Shown here one piece after another: positions 42,399 to 51,091 of a stretch of 64,000 nucleotides of DNA; position 1 is the first letter of the stretch; each line of letters starts with the position of its first letter. The stretch spans positions 29,401-93,400 of the forward strand of contig JAFQBH010000012.1 of assembly GCA_017399765.1 (NCBI GenBank). The letters are read 5' to 3'. The notes beneath the pieces were generated by a model. It made no database searches, was not told where the DNA came from, and worked only from the letters and a program-made list of their open reading frames with translations. Source of the stretch: Oscillospiraceae bacterium (GTDB taxonomy: Bacteria; Bacillota; Clostridia; Oscillospirales; Ruminococcaceae). The position numbers were made by a program, and so were the translations under genes.

Positions 42399-43105
42399 TC
42401 AAAACCACCCGCCTTTTCAATTGGCTTTCTGAAAAACGCCAGCATTGCAAAAATGCAAACCATTGTCGGGATTATGAAAGATTCTGCGCCAAAAATTATA
42501 AGGCACAGAACAGAGGAAAAAGCGCCGATAAGGGCGGTATAATGCTTTTTCTCTTTTAGCCATTGTTCAATGAAAATTACAACGAACATCGCCGTCATAA
42601 CAAAATCAAGTCCCTCGGTGTTGAAAGGAATGAACGAACCGAGTATTCCGCCGATGGTTGCGCCGGAAACCCAATAGCATTGGTCAAGAAGCGAAACGGC
42701 AAAATAAAATTTCCCCTTATCAATTCCTTCCGGAACCGGAGTTGAGCAGTTTATTGAAAAAGTTTCATCGGTAAGCGCAAAGATGAGATAAAGTTTTTTA
42801 AGACCGGTGTTTTTATATTTTTCAAGCATTGCAAGCCCATAGAAAAGGTGGCGCGCCTGGATAACAAGCGCCATAAGAAAAGTCTGGAGCGGGGCAAAGG
42901 TACTTAAAAGAAGGGAAACGGTTACAAATTCAAGGCTTCCGCCGAAAATCGTTATCGCCATGAGCATTGGATAAAGAAAACTGAAACCGGAAACTTTCAT
43001 ATAAATCCCGTAAGAAATTCCAAGGAAAAGATATCCGGTCATAACAGGAATCGTGTGGGGGAAAGCCGCTTTGAAAGCGGAAAGAAAACCGCCTTTTTTC
43101 TCCAA
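42395..43105 (-). CDS. azlC: Branched-chain amino acid exporter large subunit AzlC
   Basis: The 236-residue membrane protein has AFPHTIPVMTGYLFLGISYG, GGSLEFVTVSLL, QARHLFYGLAMLEKY and DETFSI, all typical of AzlC. The start is TTG 43103-43105 preceded by GGAGGCGG at seven bases. It forms an operon with azlD. Export of leucine-type amino acids is known for the family, and the actual substrate here is inferred. Confidence 0.93.
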   Translation of the reverse strand: MEKKGGFLSAFKAAFPHTIPVMTGYLFLGISYGIYMKVSGFSFLYPMLMAITIFGGSLEFVTVSLLLSTFAPLQTFLMALVIQARHLFYGLAMLEKYKNTGLKKLYLIFALTDETFSINCSTPVPEGIDKGKFYFAVSLLDQCYWVSGATIGGILGSFIPFNTEGLDFVMTAMFVVIFIEQWLKEKKHYTALIGAFSSVLCLIIFGAESFIIPTMVCIFAMLAFFRKPIEKAGGFE

Positions 43106-43307
43106 ATTTCCGCCTCCTTTTCAGAAAAAGATATGTGAATATTATATATTCACAAAGCCTTGAATTCAACAGAATGTTGAAATATGGGAGTATATTCTTT
43201 AAAATGAATTGCGGCTTTGAAAGTTTTTTTTGCAAAATAAACAAATATTTTTTATGAAAAAGCATAAAATTTATAAGGGAAAAATTCAAAAAAATTCTTT
43301 TGGACAA

Positions 43308-43335
43308 TAGACAAAATCCGTAAAAAGAGTATAAT
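43308..43335 (+). promoter_or_regulatory. Promoter of nagB
   Basis: TAGACA at 43308-43313 and TATAAT at 43330-43335 are 16 bases apart. The 286-base gap between azlC and nagB is AT-rich and otherwise shows nothing distinctive. Confidence 0.6.
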
Positions 43336-43391
43336 ATTATTGTAAGAAATTTGGTAAAAAATTCCTTTACTTAATTTGGAGCGTGATTTAA

Positions 43392-44177
43392 GTGAAACTT
43401 ATTATAAAAAATGATTATGAAGAAATGAGCGTTTGGGCGGCAAACCACATCGCTGACGCCATCAACAGCCACAAAGGCGAAAAACCTTTTGTTCTTGGAC
43501 TTCCAACCGGTTCTTCTCCCCTTGGCGTTTATAAAAACCTTATTGAAATGAACAAAGCCGGAAAAGTCAGCTTCAAAAACGTTGTTACTTTCAATATGGA
43601 CGAATACGTTGGTCTTCCCAAAGAACACGACCAGAGCTATTGGTATTTCATGCACGAAAACTTTTTCGATCATATCGATATCCCTGCGGAAAACATCAAC
43701 ATTCTTGATGGAATGACCGAAAATCCGGAGGAAGAATGCAGAAAATATGAAGAAAAAATCGCCGCTTTCGGCGGAATTGATCTTTTCCTCGGCGGCTGCG
43801 GAGTTGACGGACACATCGCCTTCAACGAACCTTTCACTTCTCTTGTTTCCAGAACCGGAGTCCGTGCTCTTACCGAGGATACAAGAATAGTCAATTCCCG
43901 CTTTTTCGGAAACGATATGAACAAAGTTCCGAAAACCGCTCTTTCCGTCGGTGTCGGAACCGTTTGCGACGCAAAGCAGGTTCTTATCCTTATCAACGGT
44001 CACAACAAAGCAAGAGCGCTTCATCACTGTGTTGAAGGCGGAGTTGACCAGGCCTGGACCATAAGCGCACTTCAGCTTCATCCGGACGGAATAATCGCCT
44101 GCGACGAAGCGGCCTGCGGCGAACTTAAAGTTGATACCTACAAATATTTCAAAGAAATTTATAAAGACGAAAAATAA
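43392..44177 (+). CDS. nagB: Glucosamine-6-phosphate deaminase
   Basis: The 261-residue enzyme converts glucosamine-6-phosphate to fructose-6-phosphate and ammonia. [17 protein letters not shown] (phosphate loop), [13 protein letters not shown] with catalytic Asp, and [14 protein letters not shown] with the Asp-His-Glu active-site set are present. The C-terminus [11 protein letters not shown] is short, as in Bacillota. The start is GTG 43392 behind GGAG. The gene stands alone; nagA is not in the window. Confidence 0.96.
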   Translation: MKLIIKNDYEEMSVWAANHIADAINSHKGEKPFVLGLPTGSSPLGVYKNLIEMNKAGKVSFKNVVTFNMDEYVGLPKEHDQSYWYFMHENFFDHIDIPAENINILDGMTENPEEECRKYEEKIAAFGGIDLFLGGCGVDGHIAFNEPFTSLVSRTGVRALTEDTRIVNSRFFGNDMNKVPKTALSVGVGTVCDAKQVLILINGHNKARALHHCVEGGVDQAWTISALQLHPDGIIACDEAACGELKVDTYKYFKEIYKDEK

Positions 44178-44191
44178 AAGATAAAAAAACA

Positions 44192-44223
44192 AAAAAGCCG
44201 TTCGTAAGAACGGCTTTTCTTTT
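44192..44223. terminator. Terminator between nagB and the M20 hydrolase gene
   Basis: The stem AAAAAGCCGTTC / GAACGGCTTTT with a GTAA loop has T-rich flanks on both strands. Confidence 0.88.
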
Positions 44224-45393
44224 TTATTCTTCAAGTGCTGTAAAAGCGGTTTTTGTAAGAAGCTCTGCGCAGAAGGGAGCTGTTTCGTCAGGAACAAAAA
44301 GATCAGGAGTATGAAGTCCGGCGGAAGAACCGTTATCTTTGCCAACACCGACGTGATACATAAAAACCGGCGCGATTTCCCGATAGAAACTGAAATCTTC
44401 GGAAGCCATCCAGAAATTCTGGACAAAAATATTTTCTTCACCGAACAAAACGGAAGCGGATTTATAAGCAATATCCGCAAGTTTTTCGTCATTGAAAAGG
44501 GGAGGAGCTTCCTTGAAAAATTCACATTCGGCGCTGCAGCCATGAGCTTTTGCGACAGATTCCGAAATATTGAGTATGTTTTCCTTTACAGAATCCCTGT
44601 AAGAATCGAGCGCATAGCGAAATGTTCCCTCAAGGCGAACATCGTCCGGAATAACGTTGCAGGCGCTTCCGCCATGAACCGAACAAATGGAAAGGCTGAA
44701 AGGCTGGGCAGGATCTGCCCAACGGGAGCGGATGCTCTGGAGCACTTCTATAACATGTGCCGCGGTTATAATGGGGTCGGCGGTCAGATTCGGTGTTGCG
44801 CCGTGACCTCCTTTTCCTTTGATATGGATTCTGAAAGAACACATGGCGGCCATAACCGGACCTTTTCTTATCCCGATTTTTCCGGCAGGAATATCCGGTT
44901 TAACATGGAGGGAAAAGAAAGCTTTTGGCGGATATAAATCAAAAATTCCGGTGGAGATAACTTCTTCCGCGCCGCTGCATTTTTCTTCTGCCGGCTGGAA
45001 AAGGAACATGATATTTCCGGAAAGATTATCACGAAGCTCGGCCAAAGCCATTGCCGCACCGAGCAGGGAAGCTGTGTGAAAATCGTGGCCGCAGGCATGC
45101 ATGATTCCTGCGTTTTCGGAACAGATTTTGTGTTCGTTTGTTTCTTCAATGGGAAGAGCATCTATATCCGCCCGCAGAGCAATTGTCGGGCCGGGATTTT
45201 TTCCACGGAGCAAACCGACAACGCCGGTTTTCGGCTGAATTTCCGGAATTTCAATATCCAGTTTTTTAAGCTCTTCGGTAAGAAGTTTTGTTGTCATAAA
45301 CTCCTTATGGCTGAGTTCGGGATTCTTATGAATCTTGTGAGCGATTTCAAGAATATGATCACGGATATCATCGGTAATATATTTCTGTTCCAT
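44224..45393 (-). CDS. M20-family amidohydrolase (hippurate/N-acyl amino acid hydrolase type)
   Basis: The 389-residue metallohydrolase starts at ATG 45391-45393 behind AAAGAGGTG; upstream in-frame ATGs lie in the promoter region. IHKNPELSHKEFMTTKLL, LRADIDALPIEE, MHACGHDFHTASLLGAA (metal ligands) and LFQPAEEKCSGAEEVI define the aminoacylase/hippurate hydrolase group. The central dimerisation domain begins at KGKGGHGATPN. It removes acyl groups from amino acids or peptides; the substrate is unresolved. It is monocistronic. Confidence 0.9.
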   Translation of the reverse strand: MEQKYITDDIRDHILEIAHKIHKNPELSHKEFMTTKLLTEELKKLDIEIPEIQPKTGVVGLLRGKNPGPTIALRADIDALPIEETNEHKICSENAGIMHACGHDFHTASLLGAAMALAELRDNLSGNIMFLFQPAEEKCSGAEEVISTGIFDLYPPKAFFSLHVKPDIPAGKIGIRKGPVMAAMCSFRIHIKGKGGHGATPNLTADPIITAAHVIEVLQSIRSRWADPAQPFSLSICSVHGGSACNVIPDDVRLEGTFRYALDSYRDSVKENILNISESVAKAHGCSAECEFFKEAPPLFNDEKLADIAYKSASVLFGEENIFVQNFWMASEDFSFYREIAPVFMYHVGVGKDNGSSAGLHTPDLFVPDETAPFCAELLTKTAFTALEE

Positions 45394-45483
45394 TGTTTTC
45401 ACCTCTTTAAGCGATGGATAAATTATAGCGCAAAAGGAGGGAGAATACAAATGAAAAAATAAAGAAAAAATTTTCATCAATCA

Positions 45484-45521
45484 TTTCATCGCTCATTTTT
45501 ATTGATAAATGAGTGATGAAA
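45484..45521. repeat. 15-bp inverted repeat upstream of the M20 gene
   Basis: TTTCATCGCTCATTT and AAATGAGTGATGAAA pair with one G/T mismatch around an eight-base loop. It could be an operator for the leftward M20 gene. No T-run follows. Confidence 0.5.
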
Positions 45522-45608
45522 ATACCCCAAAATACCGCAAATGTTCCGCAAGTTTTATTATCAAAAGTTTATCAGCTTTGATAAAAAAATCCGCATAAAT
45601 AAAACAAA

Positions 45609-45643
45609 AAGTGGCTTGAAATCAAAAGATTTCAAGCCACTTA
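45609..45643 (-). terminator. Strong terminator just outside the integrated element
   Basis: The perfect 15-bp stem AAGTGGCTTGAAATC / GATTTCAAGCCACTT has an AAAA loop and a T-run on the minus strand. It lies where a terminator after a leftward gene ending at the attachment site would be expected. Confidence 0.75.
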
Positions 45644-45657
45644 AAAGCCAAAAGGGA

Positions 45658-45672
45658 TTATTCCCACTCGCT
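45658..45672 (-). repeat. Left attachment-site repeat
   Basis: TTATTCCCACTCGCT is repeated exactly at 52923-52937. On the minus strand it reads AGC GAG TGG GAA TAA, encoding S-E-W-E-stop, like the C-terminus of GMP synthase (E-W-E). The 3' end of guaA is an established integration site. Confidence 0.65.
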
Positions 45673-45691
45673 TACGAGTTCTTTCCCTCAG

Positions 45692-45949
45692 TTACTTTTC
45701 GCCTTGTTTTGGGCTAATTTCCGTGAGTTTTTCCTCAAGATTTCTCGTTTTTCTCTGTATTCTCTGTGTTCTCAGCCCGTTTGGTACTGTTTTGGTATCA
45801 AAGTTTGGTATCAATTTTCTGAAAAATCGGCGGAGAAAAATTTCGTTATTCTTTTTCAGTAAGTGATACTTGGCTCTGCCTAACAGTTCAACCGGCTTTG
45901 ATGTTTTGATACAAAGTTGGATGTAAAGGTCGTGCTCCTTTATGAGCAT
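45692..45949 (-). CDS. Small hypothetical ORF at the left end of the element (doubtful)
   Basis: An 85-residue basic ORF starts at 45949 and has no recognisable family. A good minus-strand promoter ends only five bases upstream, so the start codon falls at the expected transcription start and no ribosome site exists. It might be leaderless, or the transcript may be noncoding. The region may simply be the integrase-binding arm of the element. Confidence 0.25.
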   Translation of the reverse strand: MLIKEHDLYIQLCIKTSKPVELLGRAKYHLLKKNNEIFLRRFFRKLIPNFDTKTVPNGLRTQRIQRKTRNLEEKLTEISPKQGEK

Positions 45950-45953
45950 TTAT

Positions 45954-45982
45954 ATTATAGCAGGAAAATATGAACAAATCAA
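45954..45982 (-). promoter_or_regulatory. Near-consensus promoter reading out of the left end of the element
   Basis: On the minus strand TTGATT (45977-45982), 17 bases, and TATAAT (45954-45959). The transcript would run about 340 bases to the terminator at 45609. Bases 45673-46034 otherwise hold only the doubtful ORF. Confidence 0.6.
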
Positions 45983-46034
45983 CGATGGCTACGATGTCAG
46001 AAAGAAAATGTCGTGCTAATTACGCTTTGATTTA

Positions 46035-47327
46035 TTAGATATCTAATCTGCCTCCACATGTAGTTTCAAAAAATTCAATTGCCTTGCTTAGTAGTGTAGT
46101 AAAAGATCCTTCGCGATCCATATTTATATATCGTTCTACGATCCCTTTTGTGGTTTCTTTTGTTAAAACAAAACGATCATCCGTCTGAAGAATTCGTTGC
46201 ATGTTTCTATGAAAATCTTCTGATGGCATATATTCATCTCTGTGCGTATAAATTTGCTCTAGAATATATACAGGTATAATCCTATCTTCGTGCTCAAAGT
46301 CAAGTAAGTCAGCAATAGAAATTGTATGTTCTTGATAGGCAGGTAGCTTTTTTGATAGCTTCGCTATACAGTTCTGTAGATACTCTCTGGATAAATCTCG
46401 CTCACCTAGTTTAGACAATCTTGATTTAATCTCTAAGTATAGTTCGGAAATCCCTGCGTTAGGCGGAGATGCATTAACATGAAAGTCTCCGTAAACACCA
46501 AACATTGTACCATTCTGGGAACCATCGGCATGGTAAAAATATGCTATGGGACAGTGAGCCATGCTAGGCTTTTCGCTATGCATACCTACCTTGACTTTGT
46601 ATGCTATAACGTTCCATAAACAGAAAATGACATAAACATTCCCATCAGAATCATTATATTCAAAAAGCATATTACTGCCTGTGCGCGAAAAACGATCTGC
46701 GAGCATTGTCACATAGGCATCGTTTACTATATTAACCAGTGTGTTTGATTGCTCCGGATCTAGAATGTAAGATGTAATCAAACCATATGTATCTTCTTGA
46801 TACTCCTCTACATCGTTAACATAGCAATGCCATTCATATGCGATTTTAGCTATCGCATGCAATACGGTCTCAGAAATGAACAAGTCTCTAATATCTGTCT
46901 TTGAACTAATTGAAATATCCGCAAACGGTAGATCGGTTATCTTGTCCGCTGTTGCTCCACTAATCTTCAGCAGCTTATCTTTGGGACCCACTAACACTGT
47001 GCGTCCCTGCTTGTCCTTCATTCTAAAAAGTCTATCAGTGTCCATAATGGATTTATTATCCGATATACTAATATTTTTCTCGGAAGTATATTCACCAATA
47101 GTTAAATCTGCAGAAAACCGAACAGGATCGCCATCACGTTCAGTTAGACCGATCCGGTTTCTAAAAATATCAAGCTGTCGTATCATTGTATTTTCGTAGT
47201 GATCGTTTGTAAATGAATTATGCGCACGACAAACAAACTTTTTTCTTAATTTTGCTCCGGTTAAGGCAGCAGGAATTATATCGGATATAGTCAAATTTGT
47301 TTCATTATTACAATAGATACATTTCAT
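46035..47327 (-). CDS. HNH-like protein, last gene of the putative defence operon
   Basis: The 430-residue protein begins MKCIYCNNETNLTISDIIP, followed by FVCRAHNSFTNDHYEN. This is the layout of HNH_5-type nucleases (CxxC, then H-I-I-P, then a second C/H and an N). In place of the usual E-H-I-I-P the sequence is S-D-I-I-P, so the first catalytic His is Asp. The remaining 370 residues are mixed alpha/beta with no family I recognise. AGAGG precedes the ATG. It lies 18 bases after the SMC-like gene and is probably cotranscribed. DNA or RNA cleavage is inferred. Confidence 0.65.
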   Translation of the reverse strand: MKCIYCNNETNLTISDIIPAALTGAKLRKKFVCRAHNSFTNDHYENTMIRQLDIFRNRIGLTERDGDPVRFSADLTIGEYTSEKNISISDNKSIMDTDRLFRMKDKQGRTVLVGPKDKLLKISGATADKITDLPFADISISSKTDIRDLFISETVLHAIAKIAYEWHCYVNDVEEYQEDTYGLITSYILDPEQSNTLVNIVNDAYVTMLADRFSRTGSNMLFEYNDSDGNVYVIFCLWNVIAYKVKVGMHSEKPSMAHCPIAYFYHADGSQNGTMFGVYGDFHVNASPPNAGISELYLEIKSRLSKLGERDLSREYLQNCIAKLSKKLPAYQEHTISIADLLDFEHEDRIIPVYILEQIYTHRDEYMPSEDFHRNMQRILQTDDRFVLTKETTKGIVERYINMDREGSFTTLLSKAIEFFETTCGGRLDI

Positions 47328-47345
47328 AATGTATTGACCTCTAAT

Positions 47346-49382
47346 TTATAACACCTTAAATGCCTTTCCTTCAATCTGGATTTTATGGTGGTTTGATGCA
47401 TCGAGACCATTAATAATACCAATGAGCTCTTGACTGTTTAAGGTAATTGCGGTAATGATTTGGAAGGGCTTCTTGATTTCTACGACCGACTCAATGAAGC
47501 TTTTCATGTCTTCAGGTACAATGCTTTGCTGCGCAGGTTCATCAAAAATGATAATGCCAGGATGATTGCCTTCTTTTTCAATAGAAACCTGTAGCAGTGC
47601 CATTGTGAATGCCCAGATTACACGAATACCATCGCTAGCAGATGAGTCGAATTTCATGTCAAATCCATCAATAGTGGGAAGAAGCGATGAAGTAATAGAA
47701 ATATCAATTCCATCAAAACTTGACAAACTACTGTAGTTATATCGTTTTAGATTTTCAATAAATCTCTTCTTCAAAAGGGCAATTTTTTCAATATCTGTTT
47801 CTGAGATATCCTTTTGGGGTAGTTTGCTCTTTTGGTCAAGATATGTATTCCACTCTGCAGATAACTCCTTTAGTTTTTCAGTCAAAGAAGCGACGGTATT
47901 ATTCAATTTTGACAAGCGCTCAATGCGGTTAGTAATTTCTATCCTCTTTAGCATAATTGCCTCTGAGGCTTCTGTATCTATAGTTGTAAACAGGTCCGAA
48001 CGAAGCGTATGTGCTAATCGTCGCAGTGTTTGAAGCCGAACTTCAAGATCTTGTTTTTCTCTGCTAAGTTTGTCGCGCGATTCTTTGCGACTTCCCATTG
48101 TAAATTCCAGCATCTTTTTTTGCTCCTTAAGATGCCTTATGTTATCCTCGATACTCATAAAGCCGCTTACAGCTTCCGCATCAAGCAAATTGTCTTGAAT
48201 GTGCTGCTTACAAACAGGACATATATCTGCCGAAATATCTCCGTCTGTTGCTTCCGAGCCAAATTTTTGAAGTCGTGCAGCATCGTTATTATTACGGATA
48301 TCTGAGTTTACAAGTGCTAAATCTGCACTAAGTCGTTTGATTGCTTCGTCATAACTTGCCAAGTTTCTATTTATTTCGTGTAGGTAATTCTCAAAAGCAA
48401 GTATTTGTGTTTGCGTCTCCGAAAGCTCAGTATTAAGAGCTTCAAAATTATCACGTACACGAGGCTTCAGCTGGCGCAAGCTATCATATTCAGCATTCAG
48501 GGCTTGTACTTCGTCTTCAATAGAGGATGCCCCTACAACTGAAACAACTATTCTTGAATATTCAATGTCCGATAAAACTCGAGGGTGAATCGGTAGGTTT
48601 GAAATTTCACACGATTCTGAATGAACTGCTCTTTCAAAATCAGAAACCAATTGCTCCCATTTGTGTTCAATCTGAGCTTTGACTACATTAAGTCGTTCCC
48701 GCTCTTTTTCGTTTTTTAATGTATCTAACCCCAATATATATTCTACAATCCGTTTTTTAGATTCACGGATCCCAAAGACTGGCATACCAGAAAGAATATC
48801 AGACCAGCCGTGTTTTTGCTCAATGAACATAGATGCAAAAATCACCTGGAGATACAATTTTCGCTCATTACCATCCGTTGCTCGAACCAGCGGGAGTTCC
48901 ATATGCAGAAATTCTTCTAGAAAAGTATGGAATCCTTTTTCACTTGTTGCGGAGTTCTGGATGTTAACATAATAATCTTCAGATAATGTCTTGGGATTGC
49001 TTATAGATGCAAAATCTCCAAAATAAACGGTCACAAGGTGATTATCTTTACTTTCAGATTTGATATTTCTGTAAATCGTTCTAGTTTCATTTCCATTACT
49101 GATTTCAAGATAGGCTCCGGATTCAGTTACCATTAAGGACTCGCCCTTATCCTCAATGGCAGTTTTAAAAGCAGATGTAAGAACTTTACTTCCAATTCCG
49201 CCTGCACCGCCAAGAATTTGCTCAAAACCAAGACAATAATAAATGGCAGCAAGGATAGAGCTTTTTCCGCAAGTATTTTCAAGACTTGCTATAAAATTCA
49301 ATCCGGCTTTAAAAGATTCGTCGATACCATATACTCCTTTTGCGGTGTTAATTTCAACGCGTAGTCTATTGATTCTCAGCAT
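47346..49382 (-). CDS. SMC/Rad50-like ATPase with zinc hook (LmuB / ABC-3C-type)
   Basis: The 678-residue ATPase has split ABC halves around coiled coils. The Walker A-like loop ASLENTCGKSS (residues 32-42) lacks the first glycine. Coiled-coil segments (about 215-360 and 400-540) flank a CPVC zinc hook near residue 386. The C-terminal lobe has SSASDGIRVIW in the signature position, Walker B GIIIFDEPAQQS (about 612) and the H-loop region IITAITLNSQEL. This architecture matches LmuB of Lamassu and ABC-3C ATPases. It overlaps the upstream gene by 17 bases. Confidence 0.78.
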   Translation of the reverse strand: MLRINRLRVEINTAKGVYGIDESFKAGLNFIASLENTCGKSSILAAIYYCLGFEQILGGAGGIGSKVLTSAFKTAIEDKGESLMVTESGAYLEISNGNETRTIYRNIKSESKDNHLVTVYFGDFASISNPKTLSEDYYVNIQNSATSEKGFHTFLEEFLHMELPLVRATDGNERKLYLQVIFASMFIEQKHGWSDILSGMPVFGIRESKKRIVEYILGLDTLKNEKERERLNVVKAQIEHKWEQLVSDFERAVHSESCEISNLPIHPRVLSDIEYSRIVVSVVGASSIEDEVQALNAEYDSLRQLKPRVRDNFEALNTELSETQTQILAFENYLHEINRNLASYDEAIKRLSADLALVNSDIRNNNDAARLQKFGSEATDGDISADICPVCKQHIQDNLLDAEAVSGFMSIEDNIRHLKEQKKMLEFTMGSRKESRDKLSREKQDLEVRLQTLRRLAHTLRSDLFTTIDTEASEAIMLKRIEITNRIERLSKLNNTVASLTEKLKELSAEWNTYLDQKSKLPQKDISETDIEKIALLKKRFIENLKRYNYSSLSSFDGIDISITSSLLPTIDGFDMKFDSSASDGIRVIWAFTMALLQVSIEKEGNHPGIIIFDEPAQQSIVPEDMKSFIESVVEIKKPFQIITAITLNSQELIGIINGLDASNHHKIQIEGKAFKVL

Positions 49383-49851
49383 CTTTTATCCTCCATCTAT
49401 CAACGATTTCTTCGATTTTACTTTCGGTTAACTTCTTTGCCAGCGAGTTTAAATCGCTTATCTCCATTACCATAAGGTCTCCAACAGCCCTTATCTGTTC
49501 TGCAAGTTGCTTACCTCGATCGGTTAGTTTGTATTTTGAATTCTGTTGTCGTTCAATCAATCCATATCCTACTGCATACGTTAGAGCTCGATTAACCGCA
49601 GGATCAAAGCGAACAATCGGTGTGCTACCGATTCCGTCCACAAAATCAACAAGTTTTCTCATGTTGTCCTGAGAAATTAAGGCAAACGAAATCATGTGAA
49701 GTTTTATAAGAGAACAAACATCTCCACGGCCACAGATTCGCATGATTAAACAAAGTTGAGTTACCTTATAGCTGATACGGTAATTGTATGGAACTGCATC
49801 CGGCTTTGCATCGAAAACAATATCGGTATATTCTAACGGAACTTCCTTCAT
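49366..49851 (-). CDS. Winged-helix middle component of the putative Lamassu/ABC-3C system
   Basis: The 161-residue protein sits between the effector and ATPase genes, as LmuC/middle components do. Its central part, DPAVNRALTYAVGYGLIERQQ, followed by KYKLTDRGKQLAEQI, has the pattern of a winged helix. The N-terminal 80 residues are helical, with YKVTQLCLIMRICGRG. The C-terminal helix ends in EEIVDRWRIKDAENQ. No enzymatic motif is visible. The call rests on position, size and fold pattern. Confidence 0.6.
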   Translation of the reverse strand: MKEVPLEYTDIVFDAKPDAVPYNYRISYKVTQLCLIMRICGRGDVCSLIKLHMISFALISQDNMRKLVDFVDGIGSTPIVRFDPAVNRALTYAVGYGLIERQQNSKYKLTDRGKQLAEQIRAVGDLMVMEISDLNSLAKKLTESKIEEIVDRWRIKDAENQ

Positions 49852-49856
49852 ATCTT

Positions 49857-50810
49857 TTACCCCCTAAATTCCATTGAACAGTCCGCAAGCCAACTTGCAA
49901 TTAGGTCCTGCTTTAATTCACCAATGGATGCTTCAGTAAATGTATGAGAAAAATCTCGTTCGAGTTTAGAATGGAACTCGGCAAGAATATTATCAAACAA
50001 AGCACTATTCATGGTTTTATTTGTGTTCATGCGTGTTTTAATTGACACTTCACGTTTATAGCTTTGCTCGAGTCGAATAACATCTTCGTATATTTCCGGA
50101 AAATTCACCCGTAAATCATTCATGATTTCCAGCCCACTTATATAGCAGCCAACATAGATACCAACAACTTCATTAAGAATTTCATCAGTGTCCTCAACAA
50201 GCATTACTGCCTTAATCTTTCGCCGGATATTTGCTACTTTTGCAGAGTCACATTTTGACCAATCTGGCACATCTGAGTGCTTTACAGCGGCATTAAGTTT
50301 CATATTTGTTAAGTTGGTGCGAACAATTCGACTGATTTCTGGTTTGAAATCATCAGCTGTCTTAATAACGATCTGAAAGTCATCTGCAATATGAGCATAG
50401 TCAGAAGGTTTATCTTTCTTAGCTTTGATCACTTCCTGTCGTTTGCTTTCTGCGTGTATAAGAATTCGAGAATCTTTATATTCTGGAATGTTAAAATGCC
50501 ATTCAATGATAGGAGGGACTCCGAGCGCATTAAGCCTAGCCGCATTCTTCTTCAACTTTTCTATATCAGTTGTGAGTTTATCCCTTTGATGATCATAGAG
50601 TTCATTATCGGAATAAGCTCGCTCCGGACAGTAACACTGATGAACAATACCGTTGTTTGTGAAACCTTCAATTCCTGCATCGCCACCTTGAGTAGCAGGA
50701 ATTGCAGTGTAGTTATCTTTTTGATAGCGAATACGATAACACTGAACGCATAAATCTTCCCATGCATTACCAGTCATATATCCTTCAATAAAACTCTTTA
50801 TACTGCTCAC
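49857..50810 (-). CDS. Restriction-endonuclease-fold effector (LmuA/ABC-3C-like), catalytic lysine apparently missing
   Basis: The 317-residue protein starts at GTG 50808-50810, overlapping the previous stop by four bases. Residues 10-65 look like a PD-(D/E)xK nuclease core: W17-E18, then Q-G-G-D44-A-G-I-E-G-F, then H-Q58-C-Y60. Related nucleases have Q-C-K at the last position, so the lysine is replaced by Tyr60. The C-terminal 130 residues are helical, as in effector C-terminal domains that bind the ATPase. It is the expected effector of the operon. Nuclease activity is uncertain. Confidence 0.6.
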   Translation of the reverse strand: MSSIKSFIEGYMTGNAWEDLCVQCYRIRYQKDNYTAIPATQGGDAGIEGFTNNGIVHQCYCPERAYSDNELYDHQRDKLTTDIEKLKKNAARLNALGVPPIIEWHFNIPEYKDSRILIHAESKRQEVIKAKKDKPSDYAHIADDFQIVIKTADDFKPEISRIVRTNLTNMKLNAAVKHSDVPDWSKCDSAKVANIRRKIKAVMLVEDTDEILNEVVGIYVGCYISGLEIMNDLRVNFPEIYEDVIRLEQSYKREVSIKTRMNTNKTMNSALFDNILAEFHSKLERDFSHTFTEASIGELKQDLIASWLADCSMEFRG

Positions 50811-51019
50811 TGCATTTCCCCCTTAAATAATTTTAATGAAATTGAATTTGCATAATCCGGCTCATCGGATAACGAACAGAAATCCACACAAAACTCTTTT
50901 ATTTCCCCCGAATATCGTACTGTAACAAGTCTAAATAACGGGTACACTTTAATTACTATTACTTTCCTGTGCATCAAAAATAGTGTATCGCCTATCTTTG
51001 GAGGCTCCTGAACGTTCAC
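50807..51019 (-). CDS. 70-residue protein at the head of the defence operon
   Basis: The small protein starts at GTG 51017-51019 with AAAGGAG nine bases upstream and overlaps the effector start by four bases (the stop TGA shares GTGA). IGDTLFLMHRKVIVIKVYPLFRLVTVRY suggests an SH3-like or KOW-like beta-barrel, here split for reading as IGDTLFL and VIVIKVYPLF. I do not recognise a family. Its translational coupling suggests a structural or regulatory partner of the effector. Confidence 0.6.
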   Translation of the reverse strand: MNVQEPPKIGDTLFLMHRKVIVIKVYPLFRLVTVRYSGEIKEFCVDFCSLSDEPDYANSISLKLFKGEMQ

Positions 51020-51091
51020 TTCAAAAAACTCCTTTTCTACTGGACAATTCCTATTATGCTGCGTTTTCGATTATCGTCGCATATAGAAAAC

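Noticed and set aside
45692-45949. 85-codon ORF as a firm gene
   Set aside because: There is no ribosome site and the start coincides with the predicted transcription start; it is listed only as doubtful.
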